DNA of 64,000 nucleotides, taken from NCBI GenBank assembly GCA_021773835.1, contig JAJFJQ010000025.1, positions 62,001 to 126,000 of the forward strand, read 5' to 3'. Both the position numbers and the translations under genes were made by a program. Below the pieces are notes generated by a model. The model searched no databases. It was not told the DNA's origin and saw only the letters and a list, made by a program, of their open reading frames with translations. The DNA comes from Gammaproteobacteria bacterium. Its GTDB lineage: Bacteria; Pseudomonadota; Gammaproteobacteria; Ga0077536. Positions 9,384 to 17,802 of this stretch are shown piece after piece (positions within the stretch are counted from its first letter, which is position 1; each line of letters starts with the position of its first letter).

Positions 9384-10139
9384 ATGCCACACAAAAAAAG
9401 GATAACGTGCCTCGCCGCGTTAATCGTCGTTTTGGGATTGGTTAGTGGATGCGCAAGTACACCAAATGGTGACCCGGGCGATCCCTACGAAGCAACGAAC
9501 CGTAAAATCTATAATTTCAACGACTCGATTGATCGTAACTTCATGCAACCCGTTGCGCGCGGTTATGTCAACGTGACGCCGAAACCAGTGCGTAGTGGCG
9601 TGACAAACTTTTTCGACAATGTCGGTTATCTCAACGTGATCGCCAACGACTTGTTACAGGGCAAAGCGACGCAATTCCTCAGTGATACGGGACGGTTCTT
9701 AGTCAACTCCACTATCGGGCTTGGTGGCATGTTCGACCCTGCGAAAGAAATGGGGCTACGCGCGCATGACGAAGACCTCGGCCAGACGTTTGGCGTTTGG
9801 GGTGCTGGAGAAGGCGCGTACTTAAACATTCCGCTAGCAGGTCCAAGTTCGTTTCGTGACGCTCCGGGCTTCGTCGCAGCGACCTTATTGAATCCGTTAA
9901 CCTATCTCAATCCGATCGTAACCTTACCGCTAGGTGTGGTTAACGCAGTCAATATTCGGGCAAATCTGCTGGAAGCGACCAACATCCGAGATCAAGCTGC
10001 ACTCGATCCCTACACCTTCGTGCGGGAGGCCTACCGCCAGCAACGCGAGTTCAGGATCTACGATGGCAACCCCCCGGGTGATGGCTTTGACGACTATCTT
10101 GAAGGCGAAGACGACTCCGCGATATTGCGGATCTATTAG
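9384..10139 (+). CDS. mlaA: MlaA/VacJ-family outer-membrane lipoprotein
   Basis: MlaA removes mislocalised phospholipid from the outer leaflet of the outer membrane and passes it to MlaC. The lipobox is LVSGC, with the acylated cysteine at 23. The hallmark DPYEATNRKIYNFNDSID follows, and then PVRSGVTNFFDN. The middle part includes the GLGGMFDPA and DLGQTFGVWG motifs of the VacJ domain. The length of 251 residues is typical. It is downstream of hpnM (83 bp), with a small hairpin in between (9314-9331), so the two are probably co-transcribed. The 3' end faces glcF. Confidence 0.93.
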   Translation: MPHKKRITCLAALIVVLGLVSGCASTPNGDPGDPYEATNRKIYNFNDSIDRNFMQPVARGYVNVTPKPVRSGVTNFFDNVGYLNVIANDLLQGKATQFLSDTGRFLVNSTIGLGGMFDPAKEMGLRAHDEDLGQTFGVWGAGEGAYLNIPLAGPSSFRDAPGFVAATLLNPLTYLNPIVTLPLGVVNAVNIRANLLEATNIRDQAALDPYTFVREAYRQQREFRIYDGNPPGDGFDDYLEGEDDSAILRIY

Positions 10140-10155
10140 GCGAGCGCGGCCGAAT

Positions 10156-11382
10156 TCATTCAGGCCCCACGCGATGGGGCCTGATCACTTCTAGCCAATG
10201 TAGTACCTCGGGATCCGCACGCCGTTGTACATGCATTAAGCAACCGATATTAGCCGTCGCTATCTGCATTGGCCGGTCACGCTCAAGGGCAGCGACCTTT
10301 TGATCGAGTAACCGGTTGGCCAATTCTGGTTGCAGCAACGAGTAGCTTCCGGCCGAACCGCAGCATAAGTGGCCATCAGCTACGTCGGTTAACTCGAAGC
10401 CAACGGCACGCAAGCACGCCTCGGCCTTGCCCGCTACACCCAGACCATGTTGCATCGTGCACGGTGCGTGAAACGCAATTCGATGGTTCGACTGTGCCCG
10501 ATACGCCCGACCCAGCGCCTGTGGGTCAAGCACTTCGCTGGGGTCAGATACGATCTCGGATATTCGACTTGCCCGATCCGCGTACAAGGGGTCGCCAGCT
10601 AATAGATCACTGTATTCTTTCAGCATCACCGCGCAACCGGTCGAGGCGGCGACGACAGCCTGTGCACCGGCCTCGAGTGCCGTGGACCACGCATCAATAT
10701 TGCTCCTTGCGTAGGCTTGCGCTTCAGCCAGTTCGCCCAAATGATAGGACACCGCTCCACAACACCCCGATTTCGGGAATGACAACAATTGAATGCCCTG
10801 TTGATTAAAAATCTCGCACGCGGCGGCATTGATATTTGGTGCAACGCTTTGCTGGACACAGCCGTCAAGCAATATCATTTTGCGTGAATGAATATCCGTC
10901 ACCGGCGCGACTGGCGCTACCGACGGCGGTACCAATTCCCGCACAGCGGACGGCAACAATGGCTTAACCGCCCTGGCGAGCGCCATCAGCAGATTAAATC
11001 GACGCCGATGTGGAACGATCGCCCGGATCAGCCAACGCTGAATGAGCTCCCACGATCCGCGATCGACTTTTTCTTCCACCATCGGGCGAGCAAGTTCCAG
11101 CAGCCGACTATAGCGAACACCCGATGGGCACGTCGTCTCGCAGGAGCGGCACGTCAGGCAACGATCAAGATGGGTTTGGGTCGCTTTGCCGACCGACGCT
11201 TCATCCAACATCGATTTGATCAAATAGATCCGGCCGCGCGGTCCATCGAGTTCGTCGCCTAGCAGTTGATAGGTCGGACATGTCGCGTTGCAAAATCCAC
11301 AGTGGACGCACGCGCGCATGATCGATGTCATTTCTGCGCCATCGGGCGAGGCCAAAAACTCTTGTGAAAACTTCGCGCGCAC
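10156..11382 (-). CDS. glcF: Glycolate oxidase iron-sulfur subunit GlcF
   Basis: GlcF is the iron-sulfur subunit of membrane-associated glycolate dehydrogenase (GlcDEF), which oxidises glycolate to glyoxylate and passes electrons to quinone. Two ferredoxin-type cluster motifs lie near the N-terminus: CVHCGFCNATCP and CLTCRSCETTCP. Two CCG-type motifs follow (GCCGAVSYHLG and CCGSAGSYS), a typical GlcF layout. The length of 408 residues is normal. The start is GTG at 11382, the only start that keeps the first cluster with a natural lead. It follows glcE after 159 bp. The catalytic glcD gene is not in the window. Confidence 0.93.
   Translation of the reverse strand: MRAKFSQEFLASPDGAEMTSIMRACVHCGFCNATCPTYQLLGDELDGPRGRIYLIKSMLDEASVGKATQTHLDRCLTCRSCETTCPSGVRYSRLLELARPMVEEKVDRGSWELIQRWLIRAIVPHRRRFNLLMALARAVKPLLPSAVRELVPPSVAPVAPVTDIHSRKMILLDGCVQQSVAPNINAAACEIFNQQGIQLLSFPKSGCCGAVSYHLGELAEAQAYARSNIDAWSTALEAGAQAVVAASTGCAVMLKEYSDLLAGDPLYADRASRISEIVSDPSEVLDPQALGRAYRAQSNHRIAFHAPCTMQHGLGVAGKAEACLRAVGFELTDVADGHLCCGSAGSYSLLQPELANRLLDQKVAALERDRPMQIATANIGCLMHVQRRADPEVLHWLEVIRPHRVGPE
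10161..10183. terminator. Candidate stem-loop terminator between mlaA and glcF
   Basis: An 8-bp GC-rich stem, CAGGCCCC and GGGGCCTG with a 7-nt loop, begins 22 bp after the mlaA stop. It overlaps the last codons of convergent glcF. The T-tract after it on the plus strand is poor (ATCACTTCT), so termination efficiency is uncertain. Confidence 0.4.
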
Positions 11383-11541
11383 TTTCCTATCCCACGGACA
11401 AGAAAGCTTGCGTCGATTTCACGACATGGCGGATTTTTGATCCACCACCCGACGGCTTGACGGCCATCTGGCCTCGCCATCTATTGCGTCTTATTTCGGT
11501 GGTTCGATCCATTTGCAATTAACTTAAATTAACAACATGAC

Positions 11542-12651
11542 TCAAATATCGACGTACATCCGACCCGGATTAAAAATATGTGCGGGGTCGAAAGTCTCCT
11601 TCAGCCGACGGTGGATGCGTAGGTTGACCGCATCCAACGGTGTAAATGGCGAGTCATTGTCCGCAGCCCGAAATAATGTCGCGTGGCCGCCGGCGGCGAT
11701 CGCGCGGCTTCGAACCCGCTCGGCTGATTCACTACTGATCAGCCATCGACACGCGCCTCCCCAATCCCACAACCACGCTCCGGACAGGTCGATTGGTGCA
11801 CTTGCCGGTGGTAGCGACAATCGCCACAGCGGTTCGGCAGAATCGAAGAATGGCAAGCGCTGATCACGAAGGTCTTGCCAATAGTTGTTCGGCTCGGTCG
11901 AATCCGGCACTAGGCTCCGCTCGGCTTCGGCAACCGCTAAATGATGCCCAGCGATACGGATCCGCAACAAGCTGCCGTTAAAAGCCATTGCGGTGATCGG
12001 TAACGCTTGGCGCGCCAGTTCGAGCATCCGTTTGTGCGCCTCCGCCTCGTTCATCTCCCACACTGCGGTGCACTCAGACTGCGGTCGTGGCCCGACTCTA
12101 ATCGACACCCGCAGCAGCAATCCCAGGGTACCCATCGCACCGGTCATCAACCGGGAGACATCATAGCCGGCGACGTTTTTCATCACCTGCCCGCCGAAAC
12201 TCAATCGCTCTGCATTGCCGGTCATCACGGTCACACCTAATACCGCATCACGAACGGCACCGGCATAAGGCCGTCGCGGCCCCGACAATCCCGCTGCGAC
12301 AACGCCACCGATCGTCGATCCGGAACCAAAATGCGGCGGCTCAAACAGTAACATCTGACCCTGCTCGGCAAGCGTACGCTCGATGTCGGCCAAGCGGGTA
12401 CCGGCGCGGGCTGTGATGACTAATTCGGCCGCTTCGTATTCAACAATGCCGCTGTTACCAACGGTTTCGAGTTGCTCTCCTCGGACTGGACGCCCGTAAA
12501 ATTTCTTGGTCCCACCGCCAACGATCTCAAGTGCTGTCCCCGATGCCTTTGCACGTCGGATCTGTGCGGCAAACTCCGCGTCGGAATCATCTACATCTGC
12601 GCCCATCGACGGATTCAACTCAGCGCTATTGCGACCCGTCGATAATGTCAT
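11542..12651 (-). CDS. glcE: Glycolate oxidase FAD-binding subunit GlcE
   Basis: GlcE is the second FAD-binding subunit of the glycolate dehydrogenase complex. The FAD-binding type-4 domain contains VVGGGTKKFYG-like and GSTIGGVVAAGLSGPRRPYAG segments, followed by VMKNVAGYDVSRLMTGAMGTLG, the PCMH-fold signature. The length of 369 residues is usual. It starts 5 bp after the aroC stop, so it is co-transcribed with aroC. In most genomes glcE follows glcD directly; here aroC occupies that position. GlcD may therefore be encoded elsewhere, or a different dehydrogenase subunit may be used. Confidence 0.92.
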   Translation of the reverse strand: MTLSTGRNSAELNPSMGADVDDSDAEFAAQIRRAKASGTALEIVGGGTKKFYGRPVRGEQLETVGNSGIVEYEAAELVITARAGTRLADIERTLAEQGQMLLFEPPHFGSGSTIGGVVAAGLSGPRRPYAGAVRDAVLGVTVMTGNAERLSFGGQVMKNVAGYDVSRLMTGAMGTLGLLLRVSIRVGPRPQSECTAVWEMNEAEAHKRMLELARQALPITAMAFNGSLLRIRIAGHHLAVAEAERSLVPDSTEPNNYWQDLRDQRLPFFDSAEPLWRLSLPPASAPIDLSGAWLWDWGGACRWLISSESAERVRSRAIAAGGHATLFRAADNDSPFTPLDAVNLRIHRRLKETFDPAHIFNPGRMYVDI

Positions 12652-12656
12652 GCGCC

Positions 12657-13757
12657 TTAGGTCGCGCCTGGCGGGATCTGGGGGTTAGATTCACGAGGCG
12701 CTCCATTTTGCCCGCGCTGACGTAACGCATGATCCATTAGCACTAAGGCGAGCATCGCCTCGGCAATTGGCGTTGCGCGGATACCAACACAGGGGTCATG
12801 CCGACCGAGGGTCGCTATTTCCGTCGGCTTGCCATCAACGTCCACAGTATCGCCGGAAATTCTGATACTCGAAGTCGGCTTTAGCGCGATGCTGACGACA
12901 ATGTCTTGGCCGCTACTAATACCGCCGAGGATCCCACCGGCGGAATTACTGACAAAGCCGGACGGCGTCATTTCATCGCGATGCTCCGTTCCTTTTTGCT
13001 TAACGACGGCGAACCCATCGCCGATTTCGACGCCTTTCACCGCGTTGATACTGACCATTGCTTTAGCGATGTCGGCGTCCAAACGGTCAAAAATAGGTTC
13101 GCCGAGACCCGCTGGCACTCCACTCGCGACAACATTGACACGTGCACCAATCGAATCACCTGATTTACGTAACGCATCCATATAAGTTTCGAGCTCGTCT
13201 ACCCGGCTAGGCACGGCACAAAAAAATGGGTTCTCGTCCACCGCTTCCCAAGATTCAAAACCGAGTTCCAACTCGCCCAGTTGCGTCAGATAGCCGCGCA
13301 CTTGGACACCGAATTGTTCGTGCAGATACTTTTTCGCGATCCCTGCCGCGGCGACTCGCATACAGGTTTCACGTGCCGACGCGCGGCCACCGCCGCGGTA
13401 GTCCCGTACGCCGTACTTTTCAATGTAAGTATAGTCGGCGTGGCCAGGCCTGAATTTATCCTTGATGTTCGAATAATCTTTCGACTTTTGGTCGGCGTTT
13501 TCGATGATCAAGCCGATCGGTGTTCCGGTGGTGCGACCCTCGAAGACACCAGAGACGATCGTCACGCGATCGTCTTCGCGACGTTGCGTGGTATGCCGGC
13601 TTTGACCCGGTTTGCGTCGATCGAGGTCTACCTGCAAATCCGACTCAGTGAGCGCCATTCCAGGTGGGCACCCATCCACAATCCCTAAGTAGCCGTGACC
13701 ATGGCTTTCGCCACTGGTCGTTAAAGTAAATAATCTTCCGAATGTGTTCCCAGACAT
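12657..13757 (-). CDS. aroC: Chorismate synthase
   Basis: This FMN-dependent enzyme converts EPSP to chorismate, the last step of the shikimate pathway. Family signatures are visible: the N-terminal GESHG, DGCPPGM, the RPGHADYTY region, [10 protein letters not shown] and the late [17 protein letters not shown]. The length of 366 residues is standard. The ATG at 13757 follows the small CxxC ORF by 4 bp, and that ORF follows prmB by 6 bp. The order prmB-aroC occurs in other gammaproteobacteria. The downstream glcE is only 5 bp away. Confidence 0.97.
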   Translation of the reverse strand: MSGNTFGRLFTLTTSGESHGHGYLGIVDGCPPGMALTESDLQVDLDRRKPGQSRHTTQRREDDRVTIVSGVFEGRTTGTPIGLIIENADQKSKDYSNIKDKFRPGHADYTYIEKYGVRDYRGGGRASARETCMRVAAAGIAKKYLHEQFGVQVRGYLTQLGELELGFESWEAVDENPFFCAVPSRVDELETYMDALRKSGDSIGARVNVVASGVPAGLGEPIFDRLDADIAKAMVSINAVKGVEIGDGFAVVKQKGTEHRDEMTPSGFVSNSAGGILGGISSGQDIVVSIALKPTSSIRISGDTVDVDGKPTEIATLGRHDPCVGIRATPIAEAMLALVLMDHALRQRGQNGAPRESNPQIPPGAT

Positions 13758-13761
13758 CGCG

Positions 13762-13929
13762 CTATTGTATTACACAACCCCATCGGAATTGACGCATCTC
13801 GGTGCCTCTGATTGTATTAAGCAGTGCGGGCGCCTCCGCAGCTACGATCTGCATCGCCTCCACCAGCCCGTGTGCGCGTGGATATTCTGTTAGAAAGTAC
13901 CCGCACATTGGGCAACCTCGATAATCCAT
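13762..13929 (-). CDS. Small ORF with a CPMCG motif between prmB and aroC
   Basis: A 55-codon open frame (ATG at 13929, TAG at 13762) fills the prmB-aroC gap almost exactly. It starts 6 bp after the prmB stop and ends 4 bp before the aroC ATG on the same strand. The peptide begins with a CxxC knuckle (C6 and C9 in CPMCG). It is then mostly helical in character ([17 protein letters not shown]) and ends near a third cysteine (WGC). A GAG lies just before the start as a weak ribosome binding site. I do not recognise the family. The position and codon use suggest a real gene, perhaps metal-binding, but chance cannot be excluded at this length. Confidence 0.5.
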   Translation of the reverse strand: MDYRGCPMCGYFLTEYPRAHGLVEAMQIVAAEAPALLNTIRGTEMRQFRWGCVIQ

Positions 13930-13935
13930 TGCGAC

Positions 13936-14802
13936 TCAAAACGTGAAGTCTCGCTTGTAAGCGATCCCGATCCCCTCACCGCCAAACGCAAGATCGATCC
14001 AGGTGAAGTTGACTGATGGAAATGCCCGATCGATCGCCGACGCCATCTCACCAACATCGATCAATAGGGCACCCGGATCGGTTAACCGCGCTGGTGCTAA
14101 TTGCAATATCCGTCTTACAACCGCGAGGCCATCCGGCCCCGCTGCCAGCGCGACGCTCGGTTCGTGCAGATACTCTGGTGGCAACGCGGCGGCAACGTCA
14201 CTTGGCACATAGGGAGGATTGCTGATGATTAAATCGTAACGCTCATCCGTCGACGGGAATAAATCTGCTTCAATTAAGCGCACGCGCGGGCGAACTTCGG
14301 GAAAGCGCGCAAGATTGAGCTCGGCAACCGCCAATGCGTCGCACGCGTTATCCGTTGCGTCCACTTGGACATGCGGCAACGCAAGCGCCGCCGCAATCGC
14401 AATACAGCCACTACCGGTACCGATTTCGAGGATCCGGCCGACCTTGTTGCAATCAAGCCACGGCGCAAATGCCGATCCAATGACCTCAGCAAGCGGCGAG
14501 CGTGGCACCAACACGCGATCGTCGACCTGGAATTCATGACCCGCGAACCACATGTGTCCGGTGATATAGGCGGCCGGTCGCCGCGTTGCGATCCGTTCCG
14601 TCACGATCGATTCGGCAGCTAGGCGCTGCGCTTCGTTGAGCGGTCGATCGAGTATTTCATCGCTGACATCGAACGGCAGTCCGAGCGCGTGGAAGACGAG
14701 AAACACGGCTTCGTCATACGCGTTGTCCGTGCCGTGGCCAAACACCAATTCGGCTGCGGCGAATTGCCTCGTAGCGTCGAATACCAACTCACGAGGGGTC
14801 AT
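13936..14802 (-). CDS. prmB: Ribosomal protein L3 glutamine methyltransferase PrmB
   Basis: This SAM-dependent N5-glutamine methyltransferase belongs to the HemK/PrmC superfamily. The SAM-binding motif ILEIGTGSGCIAIA is followed by the catalytic NPPY loop (ISNPPYVPSD), which places the substrate glutamine amide. PrmB is favoured over the release-factor enzyme PrmC because of the N-terminal helix set and the aroC neighbourhood, as in E. coli-type genomes. The length of 288 residues is slightly below the 300-310 common for PrmB. It starts 3 bp after the stop of the upstream membrane protein, so it lies in the same transcription unit. Confidence 0.88.
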   Translation of the reverse strand: MTPRELVFDATRQFAAAELVFGHGTDNAYDEAVFLVFHALGLPFDVSDEILDRPLNEAQRLAAESIVTERIATRRPAAYITGHMWFAGHEFQVDDRVLVPRSPLAEVIGSAFAPWLDCNKVGRILEIGTGSGCIAIAAALALPHVQVDATDNACDALAVAELNLARFPEVRPRVRLIEADLFPSTDERYDLIISNPPYVPSDVAAALPPEYLHEPSVALAAGPDGLAVVRRILQLAPARLTDPGALLIDVGEMASAIDRAFPSVNFTWIDLAFGGEGIGIAYKRDFTF

Positions 14803-14805
14803 TGC

Positions 14806-17802
14806 CTAGTTACTTACATTGCCGTCCGCATGCCAGCCCGAATGCGCCAGCATTAGCCGGATCGGTAAAACAAACAGTAGTTCGTCGCGTTTGTCAGGTT
14901 GCAGCGTTTTCCATAAGGCCAGATTCGCCTCCGGATCGCCCTGCAGCAGATTTGCAAATATCTCCGACTCCACCAACAATTCGATGTCCCTATCGTTTTT
15001 ATCCATTGCGCGGCGTAACGAGCCCGCAAGCTTAGTCAGCATCGGACCATCGCGTGCGGCAAGCGCGCGTAAGAATTCAAACCACTTGTGATCGATATCA
15101 TCCGCACCGTCACAATCGGCACCGCTTAAGGTATCGATCAACGCCACCGACTCAGTTGTCTCAAGTCGGGCGAGAACCACGCGCGCTAACTCGGTCAAAT
15201 TGCGACGGCGGAATTTCGTATCCACTGCGGCACAGTTGTTAGCCGCATAAATGGCGGTGACCGCGACCTGACGCAGATCGTCGTCGAGTAATTGCGCCGC
15301 GGCGGCATCACCCCTTACAACTAGACGGTAAACAGCGTCGGCATCGGCCACGCTTTGTTGATTTAGCGAGCGCGGTTCATCATTGCCGGTTATGTCCTTA
15401 CGCGCCACCGGCGACGCACCAAACACCGCCTTAAACGGCGTCGCGGTGCGCGATATCCCATTGAGATGAGCGGCACTCGCGCTTAGGTATCGACGCGACG
15501 ACGCACCGAGATCAAGCACCGGCACAAAATCCGAATTCGCCGGTTGCGGGTAGCTGTTAAACAAAGGCATCAACAGATCACGATCTCCAAGCCGACGCGC
15601 GCGCACATCGGCCGCAGAATGGATCCCGATGCGACCGAGTAGTTCATCAACACCCGGCATCGACAAAACTTCTTCGGTGTGATCACCAATCACACCTTTG
15701 TTGCCGGCAAGGATCATGAGGTTTCCGTTATCTGTTTCAAAGACCACGATTTCCTCGAAAACTTGATCAAGCGCCTTGAATACCGTCGAGACCAAAGTCA
15801 TATCGATCTCATAGAGTTGCATCCACTGCGCCAGCACGCCGCCGGCGGCTAAGTGACGTTTGATCAAACGATAAAACTCAACGGAGAACAAACCAGAAAC
15901 GCCACTGACCCAAGGGTTCGACGGCTCCGATATAATGATGTCGTAGGACGACTGATGCGCCGCGAAATACGTCCGCGCGTCGTTGATGTGAATGTGACTG
16001 CGCGGATCATCGAAAGCAAGCGATACAGCGGGTAGAAAGCGTCGCGCTCCTTCGACCATCGCCGCTTCAATTTCTATGGTGTCGACCCTATCTAGGTGTG
16101 GGCTCGCCAGCAAAACATGCGTGCTCATACCGGATCCGATACCAATCATCGCCGCGGTCTTCGCTCGCGGATGCGCAATCAGCGGAATTATCCCGGTTAG
16201 GATTTGAGTGCTTTCGTCACGCGAAGCGGGTTTTTCCGGATCAAATTCCATGCTCGCGTCCGGTTTACCATTGGTCGACAACACCCGCTTGGTCTCGTTG
16301 TAGGTTGTCACCGTAACAGACGACGTCTTGCCGTCACGACGCATCACTACTGCAGCCTCATCGCTGATCTCTGCGATACCGGTGCGGTAAACGCCGGAGG
16401 CCATTTTGCGCGGATCGACCTCAACAAAGAGCGCCGTATAAATTACAAACGCAAAACTCATGCCGAGGGCGAGCGGTAAGGCCGCTCGATCCCTAGCCGG
16501 CACATAACGTACGAGCAACAACACGCCAATGGCTAAATCTATGCAGCCACCCGCCACCAATGCGATTTCCAAACTGAACATTGGAATCAGAAAATGCACC
16601 GCAGCGATGACCCCGATGATTGCACCGATGGTGTTACTCGCATACACGTTACCAACGCTACGCTCACCATAACCGCGATCGAGCAACACTCGTGTGACCA
16701 GTGGCAGGGTCATACCAGCACAGATCGTCACCGGCAGCATGATCAGCAATGCGATCGAATGACTTGCGAGCATAAATGCAACGTAGCCAAGTTGCGTCTT
16801 CGCCAGTGTGTAAAACGCCGCTGACATTAAGGCGTAACTGAAGTCGTAGAACATCAGCGTTGCCAGTGCCAGAGTCGCCATGGCCACCTGAATAAAGCCG
16901 AGTATCGCCAACGGATGGGCTATCTGCGCGATGTGCCGACGGATCCAGTAGCTGCCGATCGCGAGCCCCAAAATAAAGGCACTGAGCATCAGCTCGAACG
17001 AATGCGTGCTCGAACCCAGCACCATGTTGAGCATGCGTATCCAAACGATTTCATAAATAAACGACGCGGCGCCGGTCAGCAATGCCACCATTAACAGCAA
17101 GCGTGGTGCGCTATTTGATTCATTCTCGTTCGACGTATCGGACGTTCGATGATCCGGCGCCGGTAAAAATCTCAAGATGAATGCGAGTAGCACCGCAATC
17201 AGTAGATTCATGAATCCAGCGAAACGCACAGTGCCGGCGAGCCCGAGCCAAGACAGCAAGACGAAACCACTGACAAGTACACCAATCGCAGCGCCTAGGC
17301 TGTTGACGAAATATAAGGTCGCAATTGTCACGCCAGGCGTTGCACCAACGCGACGCATCAAGCCAACCGTCATCAAAGGGAAGGTCATGCCGAGCAGGAT
17401 CGATTGCGGCAAGATCAACAGGCCAGCCAAGATCGTCTTGCAAACCTCGACCAGTAGCGGACTGCCGAGGCCCGGAAAGATCTGCGCGTAGGCAGTCTCT
17501 GTCGCGTTTACATAGACACCGTGGAAAAACAGGCCACATAAACCGATCACAAGTTCGACTACGATGTAGGCCTTTAGTAGATCGGTGAAGCGCGGGCTAA
17601 TACGCGCGGCGAGCCAGGCACCGGCCGCCATCCCGCCCATAAACATGACAAGTACGATGGTCTGCGCATAGGCCGCATGACCTAGAAAAAGTTTTAGGTA
17701 GTGCGACCAGATCGATTCATAGATGATTCCGGCGAAACCTGACGCCGTAAATAGCGCAAAGACCGCAAAGCCAGGTCGTCCAGCTAGAGCGTTACGCTTC
17801 AC
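14806..17802 (-). CDS. Membrane-embedded spermidine-synthase-like protein (MFS-type fusion)
   Basis: A 998-residue fusion. Residues about 1-480 form many transmembrane helices in two similar halves, each starting with a SGFAGIIYESIW or GAASFIYEIVWIR segment, the mark of the fused MFS/spermidine synthase family. Residues about 540-720 form a spermidine-synthase-like Rossmann fold (MIGIGSGMSTHVLL, the acidic DTIEIE, then ISEPSNPWVSG). The last 280 residues are a less conserved, probably helical tail. Aminopropyltransfer activity is unproven for such fusions, and polyamine or other SAM-dependent chemistry at the membrane is only inferred. The start overlaps the htpG stop by 11 bp. Confidence 0.8.
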   Translation of the reverse strand: MKRNALAGRPGFAVFALFTASGFAGIIYESIWSHYLKLFLGHAAYAQTIVLVMFMGGMAAGAWLAARISPRFTDLLKAYIVVELVIGLCGLFFHGVYVNATETAYAQIFPGLGSPLLVEVCKTILAGLLILPQSILLGMTFPLMTVGLMRRVGATPGVTIATLYFVNSLGAAIGVLVSGFVLLSWLGLAGTVRFAGFMNLLIAVLLAFILRFLPAPDHRTSDTSNENESNSAPRLLLMVALLTGAASFIYEIVWIRMLNMVLGSSTHSFELMLSAFILGLAIGSYWIRRHIAQIAHPLAILGFIQVAMATLALATLMFYDFSYALMSAAFYTLAKTQLGYVAFMLASHSIALLIMLPVTICAGMTLPLVTRVLLDRGYGERSVGNVYASNTIGAIIGVIAAVHFLIPMFSLEIALVAGGCIDLAIGVLLLVRYVPARDRAALPLALGMSFAFVIYTALFVEVDPRKMASGVYRTGIAEISDEAAVVMRRDGKTSSVTVTTYNETKRVLSTNGKPDASMEFDPEKPASRDESTQILTGIIPLIAHPRAKTAAMIGIGSGMSTHVLLASPHLDRVDTIEIEAAMVEGARRFLPAVSLAFDDPRSHIHINDARTYFAAHQSSYDIIISEPSNPWVSGVSGLFSVEFYRLIKRHLAAGGVLAQWMQLYEIDMTLVSTVFKALDQVFEEIVVFETDNGNLMILAGNKGVIGDHTEEVLSMPGVDELLGRIGIHSAADVRARRLGDRDLLMPLFNSYPQPANSDFVPVLDLGASSRRYLSASAAHLNGISRTATPFKAVFGASPVARKDITGNDEPRSLNQQSVADADAVYRLVVRGDAAAAQLLDDDLRQVAVTAIYAANNCAAVDTKFRRRNLTELARVVLARLETTESVALIDTLSGADCDGADDIDHKWFEFLRALAARDGPMLTKLAGSLRRAMDKNDRDIELLVESEIFANLLQGDPEANLALWKTLQPDKRDELLFVLPIRLMLAHSGWHADGNVSN

